From Verrucomicrobiota bacterium (GTDB taxonomy: Bacteria > Verrucomicrobiota > Verrucomicrobiia > Opitutales > UBA953), in NCBI GenBank assembly GCA_026397965.1, contig JAPLTU010000051.1:12077-47104 (forward strand): 35,028 bases of DNA, read 5' to 3'. Under the pieces are notes generated by a model. That model saw only the letters and a list, made by a program, of their open reading frames with translations, was not told the DNA's origin and ran no database searches. The position numbers were made by a program, and so were the translations under genes. The number at the start of each line of letters is the position of its first letter. The first letter of the stretch is position 1. Below are positions 24,538 to 32,149 of this stretch, one piece after another.

Positions 24538-25938
24538 ATGTCTCAACTCGATCTCGTCATCATCGGCTCCGGTCCTGGCGGTTATGTGGCTGCCATCAAG
24601 GCGGCCCAATTAGGCCTCAAGGTCGCGCTGGTTGAAAAAGACCAAAGCTTAGGCGGCACCTGCCTGAACATCGGCTGCATTCCCTCCAAGGCTTTGCTTC
24701 ACTCCACGGAAGTCTGGCATCACGCACGTGACGGCAAAAAGCATGGCATCGTCGGCGCCGATAAGCTGACTTTTGATGTTTCTGCCATGATGGCCAACAA
24801 GGATAAGGTGGTTGGTCAGCTCAATAAAGGGGTGGAATTTCTGGTCACCAAGCGCGGCGTCGAAGTCGTGCGTGGTCTTGGTCGCTTGGGCAAGCCCGGC
24901 GAAGTCTTGGTCCGCAGTTCCGCTGGCGAGCGCATCCTAACCACTAAGAATATCCTAATCGCGACCGGGTCAGTTCCAGTCGAATTACCCTTCATGAAAT
25001 TTGACGGTGAAGCCGTCATCTCATCGGACCATGGGATCGCCTTAAAGAGCGTCCCAGAAAAGATGGTCGTCGTGGGTGCAGGTGCGATCGGTTTGGAACT
25101 CGGTTCGGTTTGGTCGCGTCTCGGCTCACAAGTTACGGTGGTGGAAATGCTCACTACCATCGGCGGATCTTCCTACGACGTGGATATCGCCAAATCCGCC
25201 CAGACCGCCTTTGAAAAACAAGGTATTAAATTTGAATTAGGTACCAAGGTGACTGGCGTGAAAAAGAGCCCCACTGGTTTTGCCCTTACGGCTGAGCGGG
25301 ATGGCAAGGTGCTGGAATTCCCCGCAGATAAGATCTTGGTCGCCGTTGGTCGGAAGGCCAATACGACGGGTCTTGGAGCCGTCGAAGCGGGTCTGAAGCT
25401 CGATGAGCGAGGTCGCGTCATCATCGATGGGCATTTCCTCACTAATCTTCCCGGAGTGTACGCCATCGGCGACGTCGTCGCCGGCCCTATGCTCGCGCAC
25501 AAAGCCGAAGAGGAAGGCGTCGCGGTTGCGGAGAATCTCGCAGGTATGCATGGCCATGTAAATTATGCACTCATTCCCGGTGTGATTTATACCGACCCCG
25601 AGGTTGCTTCCGTCGGACTTTCCGAAGCCGATGCCAAAGCGAAGAATATCGAAATTAAAATCGGTAAATTCCAGCTGACCGGTAACGGGCGGGCCATCGC
25701 CAGCGATGGTACCGCGGGCATGATCAAAGTCATCGCCTGCGCGAAATCCGATAAAGTCCTGGGCGTGCAGATGGTGGCCAAAGGTGCTTCGGAGATGATT
25801 GCCGCTGCTTGCGCCCACATGGAATACGGCGGCAGCGCCGAAGATGTCGCCCGGACGTGCTTCGCCCATCCTACCGTCAGCGAGTCTTTTAAGGAGGCTG
25901 CCATGGCCGTAAGCAAGATGAGCATCCACTCTCTTTGA
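24538..25938 (+). CDS. lpdA: Dihydrolipoyl dehydrogenase (E3)
   Basis: A flavoprotein that reoxidises dihydrolipoamide on E2 with NAD+ as acceptor. The FAD-binding GSGPGG is at residues 10-15, and the redox-active disulfide is formed by C42 and C47 in GGTCLNIGCIPSK. The NAD-binding VVVGAGAIGLELGSVW follows at about residue 180. The C-terminal interface motif HPTVSE has the base H444 and its partner E449. At 466 residues it is full length. It lies 21 bases after sucB in the same operon; as the only E3 gene in the window, it may also serve other 2-oxoacid dehydrogenases. A cysteine-rich unknown gene begins 3 bases after its stop codon. Confidence 0.97.
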   Translation: MSQLDLVIIGSGPGGYVAAIKAAQLGLKVALVEKDQSLGGTCLNIGCIPSKALLHSTEVWHHARDGKKHGIVGADKLTFDVSAMMANKDKVVGQLNKGVEFLVTKRGVEVVRGLGRLGKPGEVLVRSSAGERILTTKNILIATGSVPVELPFMKFDGEAVISSDHGIALKSVPEKMVVVGAGAIGLELGSVWSRLGSQVTVVEMLTTIGGSSYDVDIAKSAQTAFEKQGIKFELGTKVTGVKKSPTGFALTAERDGKVLEFPADKILVAVGRKANTTGLGAVEAGLKLDERGRVIIDGHFLTNLPGVYAIGDVVAGPMLAHKAEEEGVAVAENLAGMHGHVNYALIPGVIYTDPEVASVGLSEADAKAKNIEIKIGKFQLTGNGRAIASDGTAGMIKVIACAKSDKVLGVQMVAKGASEMIAAACAHMEYGGSAEDVARTCFAHPTVSESFKEAAMAVSKMSIHSL

Positions 25939-25941
25939 GGC

Positions 25942-26433
25942 ATGCCGAACGGAGGGCCCGATTACTGCGGTAATTGCTCTCACAATAGGGCCGTGCAAGA
26001 GATGGCACACCCCCACCCTTCCGACCGCGAAAAGTTCCGACTTATATCTTTTTGCACGTTACGTCAGGTCGCCCTTTCCCACCCTTTCTGGACCTATTGC
26101 GAAAATTTCAGTTACGGCAAAAATCCTGAGACCCGCAAAGTTGACGAAGCTGTCGTCGGGTCGATTACCAGCAGCGGCCTTTACGAAGGTTATGTTCGTA
26201 TTCCTTGGCACGATGCGGTCGAACCACACGTGTCCGTCCCAGCCGAGTGTATAATCTGCCAACGCCAGACCGATGTCGGTATCACTATTCTTCACGACAG
26301 TCGAAATCTTGGGTTTTGCACCAACCAACATTACGTGCGCTGGTGGTTGACTCACCATGTAGATGACTCCTTTAACGCTGAACATTACGTGTCGCCCGAA
26401 GAACGTTTCAAAGAGCCAGATGGTCTGAGGTAA
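25942..26433 (+). CDS. Conserved-type cysteine-rich small protein of unknown function
   Basis: A 163-residue soluble protein with seven cysteines, C9, C12, C38, C53, C103, C106 and C126, several as CxxC pairs, and many His and Trp residues. The N-terminus MPNGGPDYCGNC and the later CTLRQ...HPFWTYCENF resemble, from memory, a family of small uncharacterised proteins found in several bacterial phyla (N-terminal NGGxDxCGxC, then PFWTYCxN); no function is known to me. The spacing suggests a metal site or iron-sulfur centre, but no catalytic motif is recognised. It starts 3 bases after the lpdA stop codon, so it is probably co-transcribed with sucA-sucB-lpdA. The last gene in its direction, it ends before the oppositely oriented SRP RNA. 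Confidence 0.75.
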   Translation: MPNGGPDYCGNCSHNRAVQEMAHPHPSDREKFRLISFCTLRQVALSHPFWTYCENFSYGKNPETRKVDEAVVGSITSSGLYEGYVRIPWHDAVEPHVSVPAECIICQRQTDVGITILHDSRNLGFCTNQHYVRWWLTHHVDDSFNAEHYVSPEERFKEPDGLR

Positions 26434-26450
26434 CGCCCGAAAACACCCAT

Positions 26451-26478
26451 TTAAACTCCAGTAAGTACTGGAGAAAAA
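26451..26478 (-). terminator. Hairpin terminator downstream of the SRP RNA
   Basis: CTCCAGTA (26456-26463) and TACTGGAG (26466-26473) form a perfect inverted repeat separated by 2 bases. Read on the minus strand it is preceded by TTTTT (26478-26474) and followed by TTTAA (26455-26451), as expected for a Rho-independent terminator of ffs. On the plus strand it is followed by A residues and so is not a good terminator for the upstream gene. Confidence 0.6.
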
Positions 26479-26485
26479 GGCATAA

Positions 26486-26584
26486 GGGGCCAGGCTTGCC
26501 ACGGCACACGAGTAAACTGACTGCCGTTGCTTCCTTCCGGACCTGGCGGGATTCGTCGGCTACCCGTTGCATGGGGCCTGGCTT
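26486..26584 (-). ncRNA. ffs: Signal recognition particle RNA, small bacterial type (4.5S)
   Basis: The RNA scaffold that binds Ffh (SRP54) and targets nascent membrane proteins to the Sec translocon. The minus strand contains CCAGGTCCGGAAGGAAGCA, the near-invariant bacterial SRP core with the GGAA tetraloop, followed by the matching CGTGTGCCG side of the domain IV internal loops. The ends pair: GCCAGGC (minus strand, 26582-26576) with GCCTGGC (26495-26489), closing a hairpin of about 100 nt. The length fits the 4.5S type without an Alu domain. The exact 5' and 3' ends are estimated from pairing. Its promoter lies between ffs and valS, divergent from valS, and a terminator-like hairpin follows downstream. 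Confidence 0.93.
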
Positions 26585-26590
26585 ACCTAT

Positions 26591-26620
26591 ATTTATGGGG
26601 GGGCAATCCGCTCTTTTCAA
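26591..26620 (-). promoter_or_regulatory. Candidate promoter of ffs
   Basis: Minus strand: TTGAAA (26620-26615) and ATAAAT (26596-26591) with 18 bases between them; CATAAA one base earlier gives 17-base spacing. Transcription would start near 26584, which matches the 5' end predicted from the paired stem of the SRP RNA. Confidence 0.5.
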
Positions 26621-26654
26621 TCTCCAACTTAACCCCTAATTATTAAATTTCCCG

Positions 26655-29381
26655 ATGGCTGAAATCCCCAAATCTTATGACCCACAAGGCGTCGAATCCT
26701 TATGGTATGACCGTTGGTTAGCTGCCGGTTGCTTTAAGGGTAAGGTAGACTCCAAGCGCGAATCTTTCGCCGTCATGATTCCGCCTCCGAACGTCACGGG
26801 CGTGCTACATATGGGACACCTGCTCAATAACACCCTCCAAGATATTATGGTGCGTCGGGCCCGTCAGGAAGGAAAGTCCGCTTTATGGTTAGCGGGTACC
26901 GATCACGCTGGTATTGCCACGCAATCGCGGGTTGAAAAAGAGTTACGTCAAAAACAGGGTAAGACCCGTCACGATTTAGGTCGCGAAAAATTTATTGAAA
27001 CGGCTTCCGAGTGGCGAGACAAGCATGGCGGCATCATCTTAGGCCAGTTACGCAAGTTAGGCGCCTCGTGTGATTGGGATCGAACGGTGCACACGCTCGA
27101 CGACGGTTATTCGCAAGCGGTCCTGCAAGCCTTCGTCACCCTCTATGAACGTGGTTACGTCTACCGCGGAAAACGCATGGTCAATTGGTGCCCCGTTTCC
27201 CAGACCGGACTTTCAGATGAAGAAGTAATCATGAAGCCCTCGAAGGGTTCGCTCTTCCGTATGCGGTATGAAGTCGTGGAACTGCCCGGTACTTTTTTGG
27301 AAATTTCCACGACCCGTCCCGAGACCATTCCCGGAGACATGGCCATCGCCGTCCATCCGGGAGATGAACGTTATCAGCATCTGATCGGTAAGCACGTTTG
27401 GCGCCCGTTCCCTCGTGCCCCGATACCTATCGTGGGCGATAGCGCGGTCGACCCAGTCTTCGGTACCGGTGTGCTGAAGGTCACTCCCGCGCACGACCGG
27501 ACAGACTTTGATATTGGCAAACGCCACGGCCTCACCGTCCTCGATGTCATGAATCCTGACGGCACCATGAGTGCCGATGCCGGTCCGCTTGCCGGGCTCG
27601 AGCGCTTTAAGGCACGCGACGCCGCTGCAAAACTTTTAGACGAATTAGGCGCCTTGGTTAAGGTCGAGCCTTACGAAAATACCGTCGGTTATTCCGAGCG
27701 TGCAGATGTTCCAATCGAGCCCCGCTTAAGCGAACAATGGTTCATACGCTACCCGAAGATCGAAGAAGCCAAGCGGGCCGTGACGAGCGGTATCATTCGC
27801 TTCCACCCCGAACGCTGGACCAAGACCTACCTCCATTGGCTGGATAATATCCAAGACTGGTGCGTTAGCAGGCAGCTCTGGTGGGGACATCGCATCCCGG
27901 TTTGGTATCGGAAAAATTCCGACCGTAACGAGTCAATCAACCGGCACGTTTCCCTGACCCCTCCGACCGATCCGCAAAATTGGGAACAAGATGTCGACGT
28001 GCTGGATACCTGGGCATCTTCATGGCTTTGGTGTCTGGCCACGCTGGGCTGGCGCAAGCCCGGCGAGACGACCGATGAGCTGAAACATTGGTATCCGACG
28101 GGTGCCCTCGCGACGGGACCAGATATCATTTTCCTTTGGGTTGCCCGCATGATCATTGCAGGACTTGAGTTGCACGGGCCCGAAAAGAAAACGCTCACCG
28201 ACGACGACATCCGGGCCCGCATTCCTTTTAAGCGGGTTTATTTCAACGGTATCATCCGCGATAAACAGGGAAGAAAAATGTCCAAGAGCCTAGGCAACTC
28301 CCCGGAACCTCTGGATTTAATCGCGAAGTTCGGAGCCGATGGCCTGCGCTTCGGCCTCCTTTCCATCGCGCCCAAAGGGCAAGACATCCTCTTTGACGAA
28401 GATCGCGTCTCTCAAGGACGTAACTTTTGCAACAAGCTCTGGAATGCCTCCCGCTTCCGGCAGATGTCCGGTCCGATGTTCGATAACTCGTCGCTGCCTA
28501 GTATCATCACCCGGATCAAAGCGGAACATCTGGACGATGATGATTTTGCCATCTTACAAGGTTTGGCGGAACTCACGGATACGACCTCCAAGCACCTTGA
28601 AGAGCACGAGTTCACCGCTTACGCTCAAGGTCTCTACACGTTCTTCTGGGGCGACTTCTGTGATTGGTATGTCGAGGCCTCCAAGGCCCGGCTCGCGGAT
28701 CCACTCCTACGTGACACCTGCTTGGCGGTGCAAGACTTGGTGTTACGTCAATTCCTGCTCCTGCTGCATCCCGTTGCGCCTTTCATCACTGAAGAGCTCT
28801 GGCATTTACTAGGATACGGAGCCGAGAACGACTTCATCCAGCATCACCATACCGCTACGGGGGGCGACCTCTTGCGTGCGTTGCGCGATCATGCCATCAA
28901 GTTGGTGGCTTCGAAAGTTTCCGATGTCGCTCAATTACGCGAATTCGTGGCGACCATCCGCGCTCTGAAATCACAAACCAACCAAGCCACTCGCCGCGAT
29001 ACCGTGGTGACCGTGATCGCGAAAGATTCGGCCGCGCGGACGCTTATCGAAAATAATCGCGATAAGCTATACCGGATGGCTGGTTTAGCGGCTTTGGATT
29101 TTGCAACCGATGCCGGCAATCGACCTGGTATGCTTTCGGTCCTCGGTACCGTCGTACTGGAACAAAGCGGGGTGGTCGACGTCGCCGCCGAAATGCAGCG
29201 CCTCACCAAAGAATTGGAAAAAGTCGATAAAGTCGTCGCCGCTGGCGAGGCCAAGCTGACGAATGAAACCTTTGTTTCCAAGGCCCCGCCGCAGATTCTT
29301 GAAGGTGCACGCAAACAATTAGAGGAAGCCAAAGCTAAACGAGACGAGCTGTCTCGGATGTTGAAAACTATCGGCTCATAA
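26655..29381 (+). CDS. valS: Valyl-tRNA synthetase
   Basis: Charges tRNA-Val and edits mischarged threonine. The 908-residue class I synthetase has the HIGH-type motif HMGH at residues 52-55 in NVTGVLHMGH and KMSKS at 541-545 (GRKMSKSLGN). The CP1 editing domain lies between them, with STTRPETIPGD being characteristic. The tRNA anticodon-binding helical domain and the C-terminal coiled coil are present; the coiled coil runs from about residue 850 and is rich in Lys and Glu. No Shine-Dalgarno sequence precedes the ATG; TATTAA ends 8 bases upstream and may be a -10 box. The stop codon shares one base with the nagB start (TAATG), so the amino-sugar genes may be co-transcribed with it. Confidence 0.97.
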   Translation: MAEIPKSYDPQGVESLWYDRWLAAGCFKGKVDSKRESFAVMIPPPNVTGVLHMGHLLNNTLQDIMVRRARQEGKSALWLAGTDHAGIATQSRVEKELRQKQGKTRHDLGREKFIETASEWRDKHGGIILGQLRKLGASCDWDRTVHTLDDGYSQAVLQAFVTLYERGYVYRGKRMVNWCPVSQTGLSDEEVIMKPSKGSLFRMRYEVVELPGTFLEISTTRPETIPGDMAIAVHPGDERYQHLIGKHVWRPFPRAPIPIVGDSAVDPVFGTGVLKVTPAHDRTDFDIGKRHGLTVLDVMNPDGTMSADAGPLAGLERFKARDAAAKLLDELGALVKVEPYENTVGYSERADVPIEPRLSEQWFIRYPKIEEAKRAVTSGIIRFHPERWTKTYLHWLDNIQDWCVSRQLWWGHRIPVWYRKNSDRNESINRHVSLTPPTDPQNWEQDVDVLDTWASSWLWCLATLGWRKPGETTDELKHWYPTGALATGPDIIFLWVARMIIAGLELHGPEKKTLTDDDIRARIPFKRVYFNGIIRDKQGRKMSKSLGNSPEPLDLIAKFGADGLRFGLLSIAPKGQDILFDEDRVSQGRNFCNKLWNASRFRQMSGPMFDNSSLPSIITRIKAEHLDDDDFAILQGLAELTDTTSKHLEEHEFTAYAQGLYTFFWGDFCDWYVEASKARLADPLLRDTCLAVQDLVLRQFLLLLHPVAPFITEELWHLLGYGAENDFIQHHHTATGGDLLRALRDHAIKLVASKVSDVAQLREFVATIRALKSQTNQATRRDTVVTVIAKDSAARTLIENNRDKLYRMAGLAALDFATDAGNRPGMLSVLGTVVLEQSGVVDVAAEMQRLTKELEKVDKVVAAGEAKLTNETFVSKAPPQILEGARKQLEEAKAKRDELSRMLKTIGS

Positions 29382-30121
29382 TGCCTCTTATCCGTCAGCA
29401 CTCCGATAAAAAATCTGCGGCTAAAGCCGTCGCCCAAGAGATTGCTGAGTTGATTGGTTTACGCACGCTATCGGGCAAGAAAACCGTGCTCGGACTTGCG
29501 ACCGGCTCGTCGCCTTTAGCGCTTTACGCCGAGCTTATCCGGCTGCATCGCGATGAAGGTTTGAGTTTCAAGGATGTCATATCCTTCAACCTGGATGAAT
29601 ATGTCGGACTGGGCGCCGCGCATCCGCATTCTTACCGCCATTTTATGGAGCAGAACCTCTTCCGCTCGATTGATCTGCCGAAAGCGTCCACGCATATCCC
29701 TGATGGATTGAGTAAGGATTTCTCGTCCGAATGTCAGGCTTATGAGGATCGGATTAAATCGGTCGGCGGGATAGACCTCCAAATTCTGGGTATCGGCCGC
29801 ACGGGGCATATTGGTTTTAATGAGCCAACATCGGCTGAGATTTGTCGTACCCGTCACGTCACGCTTAATGCGATTACCCGGGTGGATAACGCAGGTTTCT
29901 TCGGAAGTCCGGAGTTAGTGCCAAAGGAAGCTCTCACCATGGGTGTCGGCACCATCCTCGAGGCCCGAAAAATTGCTCTGCTGGCTTTTGGTGCCGGTAA
30001 GGCGGAGATTGTCCGTCGGGCTTTCCGCGAAAAACCTAACGGCAACTGCCCCGCAACGTGGTTGCAGCTTCACCCTGATTGCACGTTCCATCTGGATGCC
30101 GCCGCCCAAAGCACACTCTAA
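29381..30121 (+). CDS. nagB: Glucosamine-6-phosphate deaminase/isomerase
   Basis: Converts glucosamine-6-phosphate to fructose-6-phosphate and ammonia, the last step of amino-sugar breakdown. The 246-residue protein is of the short, Bacillus-like type. LGLATGSSP is the phosphate-binding loop; D72 in FNLDEYVG is the conserved catalytic aspartate. GIGRTGHIGFNEP contains H143 and E148 at the E. coli positions, but residue 141, an Asp in E. coli, is Thr here. In Bacillus-type enzymes this position is also not Asp (Asn, from memory), so it is probably a natural variant and not a loss of function. VPKEALTMGVGTIL and WLQLHPD are also typical. The start overlaps the valS stop by 1 base; the next gene overlaps its 3' end by 26 bases. 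Confidence 0.95.
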   Translation: MPLIRQHSDKKSAAKAVAQEIAELIGLRTLSGKKTVLGLATGSSPLALYAELIRLHRDEGLSFKDVISFNLDEYVGLGAAHPHSYRHFMEQNLFRSIDLPKASTHIPDGLSKDFSSECQAYEDRIKSVGGIDLQILGIGRTGHIGFNEPTSAEICRTRHVTLNAITRVDNAGFFGSPELVPKEALTMGVGTILEARKIALLAFGAGKAEIVRRAFREKPNGNCPATWLQLHPDCTFHLDAAAQSTL

Positions 30122-31291
30122 GGTCAGGCTTTTGCGCCCTCCTTTGCACGTTTCGGAAATCGATCCGGAGCAGGTTCCGGCCGCATTGTGGACCCGCGAA
30201 TTCATTGCCCGATGTCAGGCGAACGCAGGTAGCTCTTCGCTGACGCTGACTTTAGCAAGGGCCGATGGCACCGCAGCGACTTTCCGCACCCTCGTCTTAC
30301 CGCTCTGCGTCGATGATTTTCAGAACTTCCTACACGTCGAAAGAACTTTTAAATTCCTGTTATGGTCCCGGGGTGGCAACCAGGTGAAAGTGGCCGGAGT
30401 TCTGGCAGATTATTTTGTCGGGAAACTTCGGGAGACCTACCGACTGGGGGGCGCGCGGTCATTTGACTGGGAGTTTCATCAAAAAATATTCGAAACGCCC
30501 ATCGCCCTCGATGCGGTCGATGAATCTGTGCTTCCTCAACCGGTCACTTCGGCTCTGACCCTAGGCCGCCATCTTGACGGCTGTCGCATTGGTTTTGATC
30601 TTGGGGGCTCTGACCGGAACTGTGCCGCCCTGATCGACGGCCAGGTCGTGTTTTTCTCGATCTCGCGGCAGAATGGAAAGTTCCTTTTGAAGTCTTGAAC
30701 GACGGTGACGTGACGGCGCTTGCCGCCTCCATGAGCTTGGGTCGTAATGCCGTCCTGGGTGTTGCCATGGGAACCAGTGTCGCCGCAGGCTACGTCGATT
30801 CGGAGGGGAAGCTGACCCATTGGTTAAGCGAACTTGCTTTTGTCCCGGTTGATTACCGGGCTGGCGGCCCTCTGGATGAGTGGTCAGGTGACCAAGGGTG
30901 CGCCGTGCAATACTTCAGCCAACAAGCCGTCGGCCGGCTGTTGCCCTTGGCCGGCATCCACCTGCCTGCCACCCTGCCTTTGCCCGAGAAGCTGGAAGAA
31001 CTCCAGTGCCTCATGGCCCAAGGCGATTTACGGGCTCATAAGGTTTATAAGACCATCGGGATCGCCCTCGGCTATACCGTCGCCCATTTCGCGAGTTTTT
31101 ACCCCATCAGCGCCCTCCTGATCATGGGACGAGTCACCACAGGTGCAGGGGGTGATCTTATCATCGCGCAAGCTCAGGGCGTACTTCGGGATGAGTTCCC
31201 AGAACTTCGTATCGACCTTATGGCACCGAATGAGAAAGATAAACGGCACGCTCAGGCTATCGCCGCTGCTTCGCTTCCACTCCTCGTATAA
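30096..31291 (+). pseudogene. ROK-family sugar kinase/regulator, broken by internal deletion and frameshift
   Basis: Two pieces of one ROK gene lie in different frames. The first (ATG 30096, stop at 30696-30698) carries a long N-terminal extension and then the ROK phosphate-1 motif GFDLGGSDRNCAALIDG before running into an abnormal tail. The second continues in the -1 frame, recognisable from about 30650 (LDLAAEWKVPFEVLNDGDVTALA), through GVAMGTSVAAGYV, DEWSGDQGCAVQYFSQQ and a typical C-terminus ending at 31291. Even if the frames were joined near 30650, only about 40 residues would separate the DLGGS and NDGD motifs; in ROK kinases such as NagK this distance is about 100. About 60 residues of the nucleotide- and sugar-binding core are therefore missing in addition to the frameshift. 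The intact form would probably phosphorylate GlcNAc or glucosamine. An assembly or read error is possible. Confidence 0.85.
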
Positions 31292-31297
31292 TTTGGA

Positions 31298-32143
31298 ATG
31301 AAACTTTCCTCACAGGCCGACGTTTTTATCCCTGATGCCCACGTCGGCCCGGAAGCCTATTCTAGAACGACCCATTTAGGTATTGGCGCCCATCAGGATG
31401 ACCTCGAGTTCATGGCATTCCACGGGATCCTCGCCTGTTATGATCAAACCGACCGATGGTTCGGGGGTGTGATCATGACGGATGGGCGCGGAAGTTCCCG
31501 TCTGGGAAAGTATCGCGATTGGACGGATGCGCAGATGGCAGCCGAGCGGATTCAGGAACAACGACGGGCGGCTACGCTCGGTCAGTATGGGTTCGTCGCT
31601 CAGCTCGGTTATGCGAGTCAAGATGTCCGGCAGTCGCAAGGGGCGGCGACCCGAGGGGACATCCTGACTATCCTGCAGGCCACTCGGCCCAAGGTGGTCT
31701 ACCTCCATAATCTTGCCGATAAGCATGATACCCATGTGGGCTGCGCCCTGCGTTGCCTCGAAGCCCTTCGTCTCCTCCCCGCCGATCAGAGACCCGTAAA
31801 AGTCTACGGCTGCGAAGTTTGGCGTGATTTGGATTGGCTGGTGGACGAGGAAAAGACCCCGATGCCCATTTCGGAGCGTCCTGAGCTCGCTCAAAAACTT
31901 AATGCGATCTTTGCCACCCAAATCGATGGAGGTAAACGCTACGACCTGGCGGTGCTTGGACGCCGTACGGCTAACGCAACTTTTAGTAACGCCCATAGTT
32001 CCGACCGCGAAACGTCAATGCAATGGGCCATGGATCTGACCCCGCTCATCAAGGACGATACTCTCGATCCACTTGCTTATGTCATTGGCTTCGTCGATCG
32101 TCTTAAGTCAGATATCGCCGCACGCATCCACCGCTCACTCTGA
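31298..32143 (+). CDS. PIG-L/LmbE-family N-acetyl sugar deacetylase
   Basis: A 281-residue zinc-dependent deacetylase of the PIG-L family, which removes acetyl groups from N-acetylglucosaminyl substrates. The metal motif AHQDDLE has H32 and D35, in the position of the usual (P/A)HPDD. H137 and H146 in HNLADKHDTHV fit the second metal-binding motif. VIMTDGRGSSR is the conserved strand-loop of the family. There is no signal peptide, so it is likely cytoplasmic. It lies 6 bases after the ROK remnant and 6 bases before the nucleotidyltransferase gene. Next to nagB it could replace NagA by deacetylating GlcNAc or GlcNAc-6-phosphate; in Bacteroidetes a PIG-L domain is fused to NagB, which supports this link. 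Confidence 0.88.
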   Translation: MKLSSQADVFIPDAHVGPEAYSRTTHLGIGAHQDDLEFMAFHGILACYDQTDRWFGGVIMTDGRGSSRLGKYRDWTDAQMAAERIQEQRRAATLGQYGFVAQLGYASQDVRQSQGAATRGDILTILQATRPKVVYLHNLADKHDTHVGCALRCLEALRLLPADQRPVKVYGCEVWRDLDWLVDEEKTPMPISERPELAQKLNAIFATQIDGGKRYDLAVLGRRTANATFSNAHSSDRETSMQWAMDLTPLIKDDTLDPLAYVIGFVDRLKSDIAARIHRSL

Positions 32144-32149
32144 AAATAT

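Noticed and set aside
26408-26620. Minus-strand open frame over ffs
   Set aside because: It covers the SRP RNA gene; the conserved sequence is explained by the RNA.
30645-30662. Programmed -1 frameshift in the ROK gene (T-rich site)
   Set aside because: The site reads G TTT TTC and not a good X XXY YYZ slippery heptamer, and the joined product would still lack about 60 core residues.
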